Program-made: the position numbers and the translations under genes
Source: a virus
IMG/VR virus record: IMGVR_UViG_3300042309_001149
Location: 1-32,242 of that record
Strand: one strand, 5' to 3'
DNA: 32,242 nucleotides
The notes under the pieces: model-generated
What the model was told of the DNA's origin: nothing
The model's input: only the letters and a program-made list of their open reading frames with translations
Database searches by the model: none
In this document: piece by piece, positions 8,209 through 14,940 of the stretch
Numbering within the stretch: the first letter of the stretch is position 1
How the letters are laid out: each line of letters opens with the position of its first letter

Positions 8209-9813
8209 ATGGCAAAACCTCGCCTGCATCTGATTGGGATATTTCACACACAGGCAACCAGTCAATACTCTCACTGTGCATTCACTGGTAAGGCTTTACG
8301 TTTTCCCAAGATGATGCAGGCATATGATTACGAGGTGATTGAATACAGCAACGAAGGAAGTGAAGCTGGTGCAGACGAGCATGTAATAATGATGAGCCTT
8401 GTTGAATTTGAAGGGCTCTTTAATCGCAATGAGACTGACTTCCATGGAAACGACGCCACCATTGGAAGCAAGGGCCATCAACTGTTTGAACAACGTTTGG
8501 TTCCAGCATTGCGTGAGCGCTTGCAGCCGCAGGATATAATTTGCCATCCTTTTGGCCATGCACACCAGCAATTAATGGCTGAATTTCCTAATCATCAGCA
8601 TGTTGAAACAGGAATTGGCTACCCCACTCTGATGCCAAATAGTTTTCGTATTTTTGAAAGCTATGCCTGGATGCACTACCACCAAGGCAAGGAAGGTCGC
8701 AATGGAAAGAACTACGAATGGGTGGTGCCTAATTATTACGACTTAGATGACTGGGAGCCTAATTATGAACCTGGCCAATACCTTGCCTTCTTGGGTCGCA
8801 TTACTCCCCTGAAAGGCATTGATACGATCAAGGCGATTGCCGACCACAGTCCTTGGCCAATTGTGCTCCATGGCCAAGGAGATCCGTCTCCCTGGACCCA
8901 TCCAAACATTGAATATAGAGGGCCAATAGCAGGGCGCAAGCGTTCTGATTTTCTGCGCAATGCTCGCGCTTTATTGGCTCCAACAGTATTCACGGAACCG
9001 TTTTGTGGCATGGCCGTTGAAGCCATGCTATGTGGCACTCCAGTGGTGTCCGTAGATTATGGTGCCATGACCGAAACTGTCATTGCTGGAGTTAGCGGAT
9101 TTCATTGTCACACTTTGCAGGATTGGGTGGATGGCATTCATGGCGTGGGGAGTTTGGACCGTCGAATGATTGCCACAATTGCTCGCGACAAATGGTCGCT
9201 AGAAGCTTGCGGAAAGCGTTATGACAAAATCTTCCAGCAACTAAACGCTTTGTACCGCAATGGTTGGTACGAACTTGGGGAGATTAGTTTCAATCAAATT
9301 GCACACGAAGAAGCTCCTTTTGCTGAGCGTTTAGCGGAATGGATTTCTACCAATATCAATCCGGCAAGTGTATTGGACGTTGGCTGCGGCCCTGGTATTT
9401 ATGTGGACGCATTGAGGAGTAGGGGAATTTCCGCTATTGGCATTGATACTGATGATCGCGTGGTAGGCAAGCCTTATTTGCGTCAAGAAAGTCTATTTGA
9501 ACATGAAGATACAGCCGAAGTCGTAATCTGCCTTGAAGTTGCCGAGCATATTGCAGAGGAACAAGCAGACAACGTAGCGGCTTGTGTTGCTGCCAATGTC
9601 AAGCCCGGCGGCATCTTAATTTGGAGCGCTGCACACCCCGGCCAAGGCGGCACTGGTCACATTAACTGCCAGCCAAAAGCTTACTGGGCGGAGCTATTAA
9701 CTTGGCACGGCCTTGCACGCGACAAGGAACTAGAGCAACGGCTCGTGGATCATGCTAAAAATGGTTATCACATGGGCTGGTTCGTCCAGAACGCCATGGT
9801 ATTCAAGCGTTAG
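8209..9813 (+). CDS. Glycosyltransferase (GT4-like) fused to a SAM methyltransferase
   Basis: The ATG at 8209 is preferred over an in-frame TTG at 8203. The 534-residue product has two parts. Residues 1 to about 365 resemble GT-B glycosyltransferases: FLGRITPLKGID near 195-205 and the donor-site motif EPFCGMAVEAMLCGTPVVS, matching the E-x7-E signature of family GT4. Residues from about 370 form a class I methyltransferase with VLDVGCGPGIYVDALR (motif I) and a GIDTDD acidic strand, then VVICLEVAEHI and KPGGILIWS. The enzyme would transfer a sugar and methylate the sugar or a related acceptor. The substrate is not visible: glycosylation of the fibres just upstream, or modification of host surface glycans, are both possible. 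It is convergent with the next gene, overlapping it by 4 bp. Confidence 0.82.
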   Translation: MAKPRLHLIGIFHTQATSQYSHCAFTGKALRFPKMMQAYDYEVIEYSNEGSEAGADEHVIMMSLVEFEGLFNRNETDFHGNDATIGSKGHQLFEQRLVPALRERLQPQDIICHPFGHAHQQLMAEFPNHQHVETGIGYPTLMPNSFRIFESYAWMHYHQGKEGRNGKNYEWVVPNYYDLDDWEPNYEPGQYLAFLGRITPLKGIDTIKAIADHSPWPIVLHGQGDPSPWTHPNIEYRGPIAGRKRSDFLRNARALLAPTVFTEPFCGMAVEAMLCGTPVVSVDYGAMTETVIAGVSGFHCHTLQDWVDGIHGVGSLDRRMIATIARDKWSLEACGKRYDKIFQQLNALYRNGWYELGEISFNQIAHEEAPFAERLAEWISTNINPASVLDVGCGPGIYVDALRSRGISAIGIDTDDRVVGKPYLRQESLFEHEDTAEVVICLEVAEHIAEEQADNVAACVAANVKPGGILIWSAAHPGQGGTGHINCQPKAYWAELLTWHGLARDKELEQRLVDHAKNGYHMGWFVQNAMVFKR

Positions 9814-9932
9814 TGCTTGATATTTTTAGGCATTGTACAATGCGGGTGATATGGATGCACGCAATGTATATACATTTTTGAAACCATTGCCAAACCCGCC
9901 GAAAACAGACACAGCCCGACAACGATTTCCAT
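9810..9932 (-). CDS. Small membrane-anchored peptide, end of lysis cassette
   Basis: A 40-residue frame starts at the ATG whose first base is 9932 and ends at TAA (plus-strand TTA 9810-9812), overlapping the convergent glycosyltransferase stop. The product begins MEIVVGLCLFSAGLAMV, a single hydrophobic segment, followed by a His/Cys-rich tail (HCVHPYHPHCTMP). It lies 19 bp downstream of the 129-residue gene of the lysis cassette, so a small lysis accessory role is possible. Two perfect 14-bp palindromes fall within it (9830-9843 and 9863-9876). No family is recognised. Confidence 0.5.
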   Translation of the reverse strand: MEIVVGLCLFSAGLAMVSKMYIHCVHPYHPHCTMPKNIKH

Positions 9933-9951
9933 GGCCACTAAAAAGCTTGTT

Positions 9952-10341
9952 TTATTGTAGCTTCCAGGTGATGCGCAATTCTCCCCCCAAGGCCTTCACG
10001 TCATCGCTCGCGCTTTCTGGGGCTTCATGAACAATCATCACCGATGGCACCACTGCATTCGGCAATGGCGTGATAGTGGCTTGCGGGAATAGTTCTTGGG
10101 CCTTTTCGGCAAGCTTGTCGGCAACAATCTTTCTCTCCTCTTTCTCCCATTGCTTTACTAGCTCTTTCGCTTGCGCATCCACTTTCTTGAGCGTATTGTG
10201 CGTTTTCCATTCAGTCCAAAACGGGAAGCAATATTCAAGGAGCAAGGGAAACCATGGGAACAGGCGAACGCGAGACCATTGTTTGGCCACTTCTAGCGCC
10301 AGCTCATAACAGAGCGCAAGAAGAACCGTTTGCTTGCTCAT
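9952..10341 (-). CDS. Lysis-cassette protein, spanin-like candidate
   Basis: This 129-residue protein is coupled to the lysin gene by an ATGA overlap. Its first 45 residues are hydrophobic and aromatic (LLALCYELALEV, then LFPWFPLLLEYCFPF). The middle is a charged helix likely to form a coiled coil (VDAQAKELVKQWEKEERKIV), and the C-terminus is a small strand region (LGGELRITWKLQ). A membrane segment followed by a periplasmic coiled coil downstream of a lysin is the layout of i-spanins. However, I see no clear o-spanin lipoprotein partner, and the aromatic N-terminus is unusual. Function is therefore inferred from position and layout only. Confidence 0.55.
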   Translation of the reverse strand: MSKQTVLLALCYELALEVAKQWSRVRLFPWFPLLLEYCFPFWTEWKTHNTLKKVDAQAKELVKQWEKEERKIVADKLAEKAQELFPQATITPLPNAVVPSVMIVHEAPESASDDVKALGGELRITWKLQ

Positions 10342-11288
10342 CCTTCTTGATAAACACTGACAAAGACCTTCCCTTTCCTGTAGAGAGGAAGCACCTTGTC
10401 AATTAGATGGCGGTTATGCGTGCGAAGACAACCATGAGTGCCTACAAGGGGCTGCATGGGCGCCCAAGCGCCAGGCCATCCCAGGGCAGAGCCACCACCA
10501 TGAAGGCCAATCCCAGCCCGTCCAATGCCCGTCTCTTGGTTTTCTAGGTCAATCATGTCATAGAAGGCCCAGCCATAAGCCATTAGGGTGCGGTCAAAAG
10601 CAGGATTATTTCCATTGATGGAATAATCGTTGTAGAGCTGACCAAGCCTGTAGAGGCCAGGAGGCGTATCAGACCTTTGCACTTTCCATTCGTAGTCACT
10701 GTACTGACCACGCGCAAGACACGGCACTTCCCATAGAAGCTTTCCCTCAAAAGAGAAAGCTTTCATTGTCTCCGTTTTATCGTTTACTACTAAATGAGAA
10801 TCATTTGCAGTAAAGCCAAAATCTTGCGGACGCTTCTTGGGGCCAACGAGTGTCATGGTTGATGCGCTAGTTTCTGGAGCCCATTGTTTCATGAGCTTGG
10901 ATAGTTTAACTGGATAGTCAGGATCAGTTGCATAGCCCTGCTCTTTCAACATGCGAGCAGCCGCGTAACGATTTGGGGCATTATTGATGCCCTTGAATTG
11001 CCCCCAGTTTTTATACCAGCGGCTAACCAAATATTCAATGCAAGCTTCAGTCGATGGGAAATCAATGAAGTCCGCTTTAATTGTCACCCACTGCCCATTG
11101 TAAAACTCTTTAGTGGGCACATTCGATCCACCCCCCTTGAGTCCCAGGTAGTTATTTTTGCCAGAAGTATGCTTGCCAAAGCCACTTTCAAGGCAGCACT
11201 GAGCAGCGACTAGGTCGGGAAACTTGGCGCCAAACTGGACGCCCAGCTTTTGGCACTGATTCCAAAAAGCACGCTGCTCGTCAACCAT
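10338..11288 (-). CDS. Lysin: GH73 glucosaminidase fused to a YkuD L,D-transpeptidase-type domain
   Basis: The 316-residue protein has two enzyme-like domains. Residues 1 to about 150 match the GH73/FlgJ fold: AAQCCLESGFGKHTSGKNN with the expected catalytic Glu34, then NNYLGLKG and a C-terminal YAAARMLKEQGYATDPDYPVKL stretch typical of bacterial N-acetylglucosaminidases. From about residue 155 onward it resembles a YkuD domain, with H263 (LHGGG) followed 20 residues later by THGCLRTHN containing the nucleophile-type Cys287. The first domain should cut glycan strands. The second could act on peptide stems, although in bacteria it forms cross-links. No signal peptide is seen, so release would need a holin, and candidates are encoded just upstream. 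Confidence 0.85.
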   Translation of the reverse strand: MVDEQRAFWNQCQKLGVQFGAKFPDLVAAQCCLESGFGKHTSGKNNYLGLKGGGSNVPTKEFYNGQWVTIKADFIDFPSTEACIEYLVSRWYKNWGQFKGINNAPNRYAAARMLKEQGYATDPDYPVKLSKLMKQWAPETSASTMTLVGPKKRPQDFGFTANDSHLVVNDKTETMKAFSFEGKLLWEVPCLARGQYSDYEWKVQRSDTPPGLYRLGQLYNDYSINGNNPAFDRTLMAYGWAFYDMIDLENQETGIGRAGIGLHGGGSALGWPGAWAPMQPLVGTHGCLRTHNRHLIDKVLPLYRKGKVFVSVYQEG

Positions 11289-11431
11289 TAGGGCTTAGCG
11301 CGGAAAATGGTCTTCAGACCTTCCATGAGCAGTTGCAAGATGTTATTGCTTTTCCACGGCGAGTGATCAAGAATTTGATCTGCAGCAGCAACAAGAATGC
11401 CGCCAATCACAAACCACTGAATGGGTTCCAT
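11288..11431 (-). CDS. 47-residue single-pass membrane protein, candidate holin
   Basis: The start codon begins at 11431 on the minus strand, and the TAA stop overlaps the lysin ATG by one base (TAATG), so translation is coupled. The product starts MEPIQWFVIGGILVAAADQI, one hydrophobic helix preceded by an acidic residue, followed by a polar and then basic tail (LDHSPWKSNN.., FRAKP). Size, topology and position directly before a lysin without signal peptide make it a holin candidate. A structural or unrelated role is possible. No named family recognised. Confidence 0.65.
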   Translation of the reverse strand: MEPIQWFVIGGILVAAADQILDHSPWKSNNILQLLMEGLKTIFRAKP

Positions 11432-11454
11432 GCTTCTGAAGCGTTTTCTAAATC

Positions 11455-11664
11455 CTAACGCTTGATTTCCAAAGATCGCACACGCGACTCCAAGGCTCTA
11501 ATATTCTCCGTCAGATCATCAAGTTTTTCAGTGATATTTTCCACTTGAGTGGTAATTTTCACTTGCTGATGACCAATGCTCATCATCATGCCACCAGTGG
11601 CAAGAAGCATGCCAGCCGTAATGCTAACAGCCAAGTTAGCAAGCTTATCCTGCCATTCTTCCAT
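11455..11664 (-). CDS. Membrane helix plus coiled-coil protein, candidate holin or antiholin
   Basis: I place the start at the internal ATG (first base 11664), giving 69 residues beginning MEEWQDKLANLAVSITAG; an upstream in-frame GTG at 11688 would add eight poorly hydrophobic residues. One hydrophobic segment (residues about 9-30, LAVSITAGMLLATGGMMMSI) is followed by a heptad-like helix (VENITEKLDDLTENIRALESRVRSLEIKR). A single transmembrane helix plus coiled coil resembles XhlA-type hemolysin/holin accessory proteins, though usually with the reverse order. It is the first gene of the leftward lysis cassette. Confidence 0.6.
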   Translation of the reverse strand: MEEWQDKLANLAVSITAGMLLATGGMMMSIGHQQVKITTQVENITEKLDDLTENIRALESRVRSLEIKR

Positions 11665-11755
11665 TGGTCGTTGATAGCATTTTCTCACATTCTACATCTA
11701 TCACCGTTGTCTCTTTTGGTCTTGTAAGCTTAAGGCAGGTCAATTGAATATTGCC

Positions 11756-12247
11756 ATGGGGATGAGAAATGGACCAAATGAACTCCTCCATTCGCTCACT
11801 GAATTACGCCCAGGCGACGCCAAAAGACGTTATCGAAAAAGTATCTTTGAAGACTTTCCCACGAGGGGAGCGTTAGGTCATTGCACTTGCGCTTATTGCG
11901 GCGTGTGGAATGAAAAGCTAACCATTGATCATATTGTCCCCAAAAGCAAAGGCGGTCCGCACTTTGCAAAATGGAACAACATCCCTTCATGTTTGGCGTG
12001 CAATGCAGACAAAGGAAGCCTGCCATTGTTTGAATGGTGGAGGCCCAAGCGGTTCTGGTCTCAAAAGCGAGAAGAAACACTTCTTGCCTGGATTCACGCT
12101 CATAGTTTTGTGAGCGCTCACACTGATATTGGAGATTGGGAGCAATGGATGGAAGAAACTCAACGGGTGCTGCCCATTCATGAACGTCCCAAAGAAAAAG
12201 CGGCCTTTATGTGGCCGCCTTCTTTGCAAGTGAGACTAGCTAGTTAG
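11756..12247 (+). CDS. HNH endonuclease
   Basis: Start choice is between ATG 11756 and ATG 11762; the first is used here (163 residues), and an upstream TTG at 11744 is less likely. The HNH/zinc signature is complete: CAYC (C45, C48), then LTIDHIVPKSKGGP with D58-H59, and SCLACNADKG (C79, C82, N83). An N-terminal RRYRKSIFEDF and a C-terminal W-rich stretch (FEWWRPKRFWSQKREETLLAWI) match a group of HNH nucleases common in cyanobacteria and their phages. It may be a free-standing homing endonuclease or a nuclease used in DNA processing. It lies alone on the plus strand between two leftward operons and overlaps the DUF3310 gene end by 4 bp, which suggests insertion. Confidence 0.85.
   Translation: MGMRNGPNELLHSLTELRPGDAKRRYRKSIFEDFPTRGALGHCTCAYCGVWNEKLTIDHIVPKSKGGPHFAKWNNIPSCLACNADKGSLPLFEWWRPKRFWSQKREETLLAWIHAHSFVSAHTDIGDWEQWMEETQRVLPIHERPKEKAAFMWPPSLQVRLAS
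12191..12218 (-). terminator. Terminator of the ThyX-DUF3310 operon, inside the HNH gene
   Basis: On the minus strand GCGGCC pairs with GGCCGC across a 7-nt loop (12200-12218), and it is followed by TTTTTCTTTG. It lies 26-53 bp beyond the DUF3310 stop and within the convergent HNH coding region. The plus-strand side has a weaker CTTCTTT run, so partial bidirectional use is possible. Confidence 0.65.
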
Positions 12248-12630
12248 CTAACCGGCTGAAAGAATGGTTCCGAAGGCCCCTGTCTGGTGCCGGGCAAGGG
12301 GCAAAAGCCATCAGGGCATCCGCTGGCCATGTAATCATCAGGGTCGTATTGAACACTTGACACTGCCTCCATCGTTTCCTTCACTGCCTTGCCAAGCAGG
12401 GCCTCTTCCAGCTCGCGAAGGGCAATCAGGCGTTCCAGATACCATTTGGCTTTCTTAAGGTCTTCAGCGCCATTCTTTTTGGAATAGCGCCAAACGTATT
12501 TCTGGACATTACCTTTGAGAAAACCCTTGAATTCTTCCACACTCATGGAAGCCTCAATGGCTTCAATACATTGAATGCTTCCGAAGCTGTCTGCATAATG
12601 TGCAGGGCTATTCACTGGATCGTTCATCAT
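12244..12630 (-). CDS. DUF3310 protein
   Basis: The 128-residue product starts MMNDPVNSPAHYADSFGSIQ (the second Met at 12627 is an equally good start). Its first 75 residues match DUF3310: D-x-V-N-x-P-x-H-Y, then C-I-x-A-I-E-A, FKGFLKGNVQKYVWRYSKKN and DLKKAKWYLERLI. The family is widespread in phages, and some members were annotated as nucleotide-kinase-like; its biochemical role is not settled. The C-terminal 50 residues are variable and Pro/Gly-rich. The start overlaps the ThyX stop (TGATG), so the two are translated together, fitting a nucleotide-metabolism context. Confidence 0.85.
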   Translation of the reverse strand: MMNDPVNSPAHYADSFGSIQCIEAIEASMSVEEFKGFLKGNVQKYVWRYSKKNGAEDLKKAKWYLERLIALRELEEALLGKAVKETMEAVSSVQYDPDDYMASGCPDGFCPLPGTRQGPSEPFFQPVS

Positions 12631-13340
12631 CAGAATTGGTAGTTGTTTGCTTGAAAGGCTTCAAAAGCTTCAGGGGCAATGGGAGTAGCAAGCTCTAGGA
12701 GGGCTTTTGCATAAGCAACAATCTCCCCTTGAGCGCCATGGCCAATGCGCAGAGCAATGAAATGGAGCAGGGCTTGCAGAGAGCACGTCCAAGTGAAGGA
12801 GGTGTACATACAAGCGGGCAGGACACCCCTTGCCTGCTCTCTGCTAATACCCGCCATCACCATGGCTCCATAAGCCTCCTGGGCTGCCTGGATGGCCTCT
12901 GCGTAGGCATTGAAGGCAATGGCTGCTTCACGCTTTGCAGCAGGACCGTCTGAGGCTTGGCGATTATTTTCGCTTTGCTTCATAAATTCCAAAGGCACGT
13001 AAAAGTCCACGTCGTCTGCTGGGCAGTAACGAAAGCTTTTCTCATTCCAACCCAGTTGATCATCAACGTAAGTGGATGCCACTGTATGCTTCCACCATTG
13101 GCGAGCAATAAACAGTGGTGCTTTGACGTGCCACTTGAAGACCACGCCCCTAAAAGGGGAAGTGTGGTGCTCGCGAGCCAAGTAGTTGAGAAGTTTTGCA
13201 TCCTTGGCGGAAAACTCCTCAGAGCGAGCTTCAAAGCTTTGGCGAGCATCATTGACAATGGAAAGACTGTTTCCCATGGAATCAACCAGCATCACCAGGC
13301 TTTTTCCATCGCTCAATGGATCCAGAGAAGGGAAAGTCAT
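12630..13340 (-). CDS. thyX: Flavin-dependent thymidylate synthase ThyX
   Basis: The 236-residue product has the ThyX layout: NAARQSF-like start region (NDARQSFEARSEEF), YLAREHHTSPFRGVVFKWHVKAPLF, ARQWWKH, WNEKSFRY and a C-terminal Q-A-R-G-V-L-P followed by TSFTWTCSLQALLHFIALR. ThyX makes dTMP from dUMP using FAD, NADPH and methylenetetrahydrofolate. The signature is normally R-H-R-x7-S; here it reads K-H-T and is separated from N-E-K-S by about eight extra residues (TYVDDQLG). The rest of the fold looks complete, so activity is likely but not certain. It is coupled upstream to a small membrane protein by an ATGA overlap and downstream to DUF3310. Confidence 0.9.
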   Translation of the reverse strand: MTFPSLDPLSDGKSLVMLVDSMGNSLSIVNDARQSFEARSEEFSAKDAKLLNYLAREHHTSPFRGVVFKWHVKAPLFIARQWWKHTVASTYVDDQLGWNEKSFRYCPADDVDFYVPLEFMKQSENNRQASDGPAAKREAAIAFNAYAEAIQAAQEAYGAMVMAGISREQARGVLPACMYTSFTWTCSLQALLHFIALRIGHGAQGEIVAYAKALLELATPIAPEAFEAFQANNYQF

Positions 13341-13531
13341 GGCTTAGAAGAGTTCGGGGCAACCAAACAGCGAATGGTGAAGGCCGTGAGCCACCATTGC
13401 CAAAAGGCTAAATGAAACGACGGGAGAAAGAACGGGGTGCAAATGCTGAGCAACCAGCCGCTGATGGCGGAAGAAATGGCGGCCGTAACGAGCAAGGTGA
13501 AAAGATCCTTGTCGCTGTCTGAGGCTTTCAT
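13337..13531 (-). CDS. 64-residue membrane protein, first gene of the thyX operon
   Basis: The product begins MKASDSDKDLFTLLVTAAIS and contains two hydrophobic segments, LFTLLVTAAISSAISGWLL and FWQWWLTAFTIRCLVA, separated by a Pro-rich turn. Its TGA overlaps the ThyX start (ATGA). A near-consensus promoter lies 25-53 bp upstream, with a short pyrimidine-rich leader and no Shine-Dalgarno sequence. Small two-pass membrane proteins are frequent in phage operons; the role here is unknown. Confidence 0.65.
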   Translation of the reverse strand: MKASDSDKDLFTLLVTAAISSAISGWLLSICTPFFLPSFHLAFWQWWLTAFTIRCLVAPNSSKP

Positions 13532-13555
13532 GGGAGCAGAGGAAGGCGCCCGTCA

Positions 13556-13584
13556 ATCATAGTGGTAGCAATACTTTTCGGCAA
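13556..13584 (-). promoter_or_regulatory. Sigma70-type promoter for the thyX operon
   Basis: On the minus strand TTGCCG is followed by exactly 17 bp and then TATGAT. Transcription would start near 13549, giving a leader of about 18 nt ending CTTCCTCTGCTCCC before the ATG. This is one of the best-matching promoters of the window. Confidence 0.7.
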
Positions 13585-13673
13585 GCCGTCCTTTCTTTTT
13601 CGGGCCTCCCACCATGGATTTTTACACTTGCTTCGCTATTTGCGAATAGCCTATGGAAAGAAGGACGACAACG

Positions 13674-14039
13674 ATGAGCTTTGTAATTCCTGTGCAGTTT
13701 GCCTACAATGGCAAAAACTACATGAGTCAGATGGGGCCTTTCAATCATTCAACTGAGCGCGAGTTTGCTCTCACCGTGAACCGTCGCGCCATTGATGATT
13801 GCACAAGCCTGGAGCAGCTCAAGCCTGTAACTAAAAATCTTCTGGAAGGCTGGTCATCTATGCAAACCGCCTTCCAAGATTTAACGATTGAAAACATCAA
13901 GCTTCGTCAAGCTCTTGACAAAAGCCGATTGGACGTTGAAGCCGCCGAGGAACTGCTGGTGCAGGCTAGTTCCGTAATTGACGATCTGACAAGAAAGAAG
14001 CAATCAGCGCGAGCCAGGCGGAATCTTTGGCCATGGTAG
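13674..14039 (+). CDS. Hypothetical protein, MSFVIPVQF.. type, coiled coil
   Basis: The ATG at 13674 is favoured because AAGGA lies about 8 bp upstream; a GTG/ATG-type start at 13653 would add seven residues. The 121-residue product begins MSFVIPVQFAYNGKNYMSQM, contains EREFALTVNRRAIDDCTSL, and has a long C-terminal helix likely to form a coiled coil (ENIKLRQALDKSRLDVEAAE) with a basic end (RARRNLWPW). I have seen similar proteins in cyanobacterial and cyanophage genomes but know no function. It is the only plus-strand gene here, and its last 74 bp overlap the convergent nuclease gene. Confidence 0.65.
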   Translation: MSFVIPVQFAYNGKNYMSQMGPFNHSTEREFALTVNRRAIDDCTSLEQLKPVTKNLLEGWSSMQTAFQDLTIENIKLRQALDKSRLDVEAAEELLVQASSVIDDLTRKKQSARARRNLWPW

Positions 14040-14340
14040 ACGTGAGCAAAAAAATGGTCCAATTGCTCGTATAAGCGAGATTGTATTTGCGACAATCTCT
14101 TTCATAACCAGAGCCAGTGACGTGGCGGCCACGATTGTAAACGCCACCTTGGATTTCGATGCCAGTGCGAGAGATGGGATGAGCAAAATCTAAGCGGTAG
14201 CGCTTGGAACGTTTTGACTTAGCGTGGCGCTCTTGAAAATCTTTTTCCCACGCATCAATATCAGAAAATTCTCTTTCAAGAATTAACTTGGGATAGTGTG
14301 CTTGCCAGAGGCCGAGAAACTGATCTTCAAGAGCGCTCAA
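13966..14340 (-). CDS. PD-(D/E)XK/Vsr-like endonuclease
   Basis: The only usable start is a TTG whose first base is 14340, three bases after the stop of the dCTP-deaminase-like gene. The 124-residue protein has the core of a small restriction-type nuclease: YRLDFAHP (D51), then GIEIQGGVYNRGRHVTGSG with E62 and Gln64 where Lys is usual, followed by ERDCRKYNLA. Small proteins with this I-E-x-Q/K-G-G..G-R-H-x-x-G layout occur in phages and may act as resolvases, repair nucleases or free-standing nucleases. Position at the end of a nucleotide and recombination operon suits any of these. The specificity is unknown. Confidence 0.7.
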   Translation of the reverse strand: MSALEDQFLGLWQAHYPKLILEREFSDIDAWEKDFQERHAKSKRSKRYRLDFAHPISRTGIEIQGGVYNRGRHVTGSGYERDCRKYNLAYTSNWTIFLLTSTMAKDSAWLALIASFLSDRQLRN

Positions 14341-14343
14341 CAG

Positions 14344-14937
14344 CTAGACAGCAGCTAGATGCACTGTAGCGCCTTGATTCTGGTAGTGGCCAGAATAGGC
14401 TTCTTGCACATCACTGGTAAGGCGATAGAGCATGATTTGCACAATCCCTTCATTCGCATAGATGCGAGCCGTGAAAGGCGTTGGATTGGCAATGTGCATG
14501 GTCAAATAACCAGACCAGCCAGGCTCAATGGGCGTCACATTGATAATGATGCCACAACGAGCGTAGGTGCTTTTCCCATCGCACAAGCCCATCACATTGG
14601 TGGGCATGGAAATCAGCTCAAGGCTGGTTCCAAGACCAAAAGAAAAAGGAGGAAGCTCAAAGAATGCACTTCCTTCGCGATGAACCAACCCAGATCGGTA
14701 TGGAATGCTCTCATCCGCTTTCTTGGGGTCTAGCGTGAGATTGGGCCTGTAATCTCCTTCGTCTGTGAAGACGAGAAACTCTTTCGGGGAAAGGCGAATG
14801 TCATAACCTGCCTGGGAAAGGCCATACGAGATGGCCTTAGTCCCGTTGGACAGGGAGCGTCGCTTTTCCCCAACGTAAGGCGTAAAAATGTCGAGCTCAG
14901 CGAGCTCAGCAATTTCCTTATCGTTGAGGAGGCTCAT
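14344..14937 (-). CDS. dCTP deaminase/dUTPase family protein (Dcd-like)
   Basis: The 197-residue product has the Dcd fold signatures: SYGLSQAGYDIRLSP (residues 37-51), GKSTYARCGIIINVTP (121-136), EPGWSGYLTMHIANPTP (138-154) and IYANEGIVQIMLY. Such enzymes make dUMP or dUTP from dCTP, feeding thymidylate synthesis, and ThyX is encoded nearby. In the family the segment after PGW-x-G normally ends in a catalytic Glu (LEF or LEI); here that position appears to be His148. The protein may therefore be altered in activity, act as a dUTPase, or have lost catalysis. The rest of the active-site framework is conserved. Confidence 0.85.
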   Translation of the reverse strand: MSLLNDKEIAELAELDIFTPYVGEKRRSLSNGTKAISYGLSQAGYDIRLSPKEFLVFTDEGDYRPNLTLDPKKADESIPYRSGLVHREGSAFFELPPFSFGLGTSLELISMPTNVMGLCDGKSTYARCGIIINVTPIEPGWSGYLTMHIANPTPFTARIYANEGIVQIMLYRLTSDVQEAYSGHYQNQGATVHLAAV

Positions 14938-14940
14938 GGC

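Noticed and set aside
9837-10030. Plus-strand frame after the glycosyltransferase
   Set aside because: It runs antisense to the lysis-cassette genes and has a poor protein pattern; the minus-strand 40-residue frame with a membrane helix fits better.
13344-13556. Alternative 70-codon minus frame overlapping the small membrane protein
   Set aside because: The other frame has two hydrophobic helices and an exact ATGA overlap with ThyX; this one has neither.
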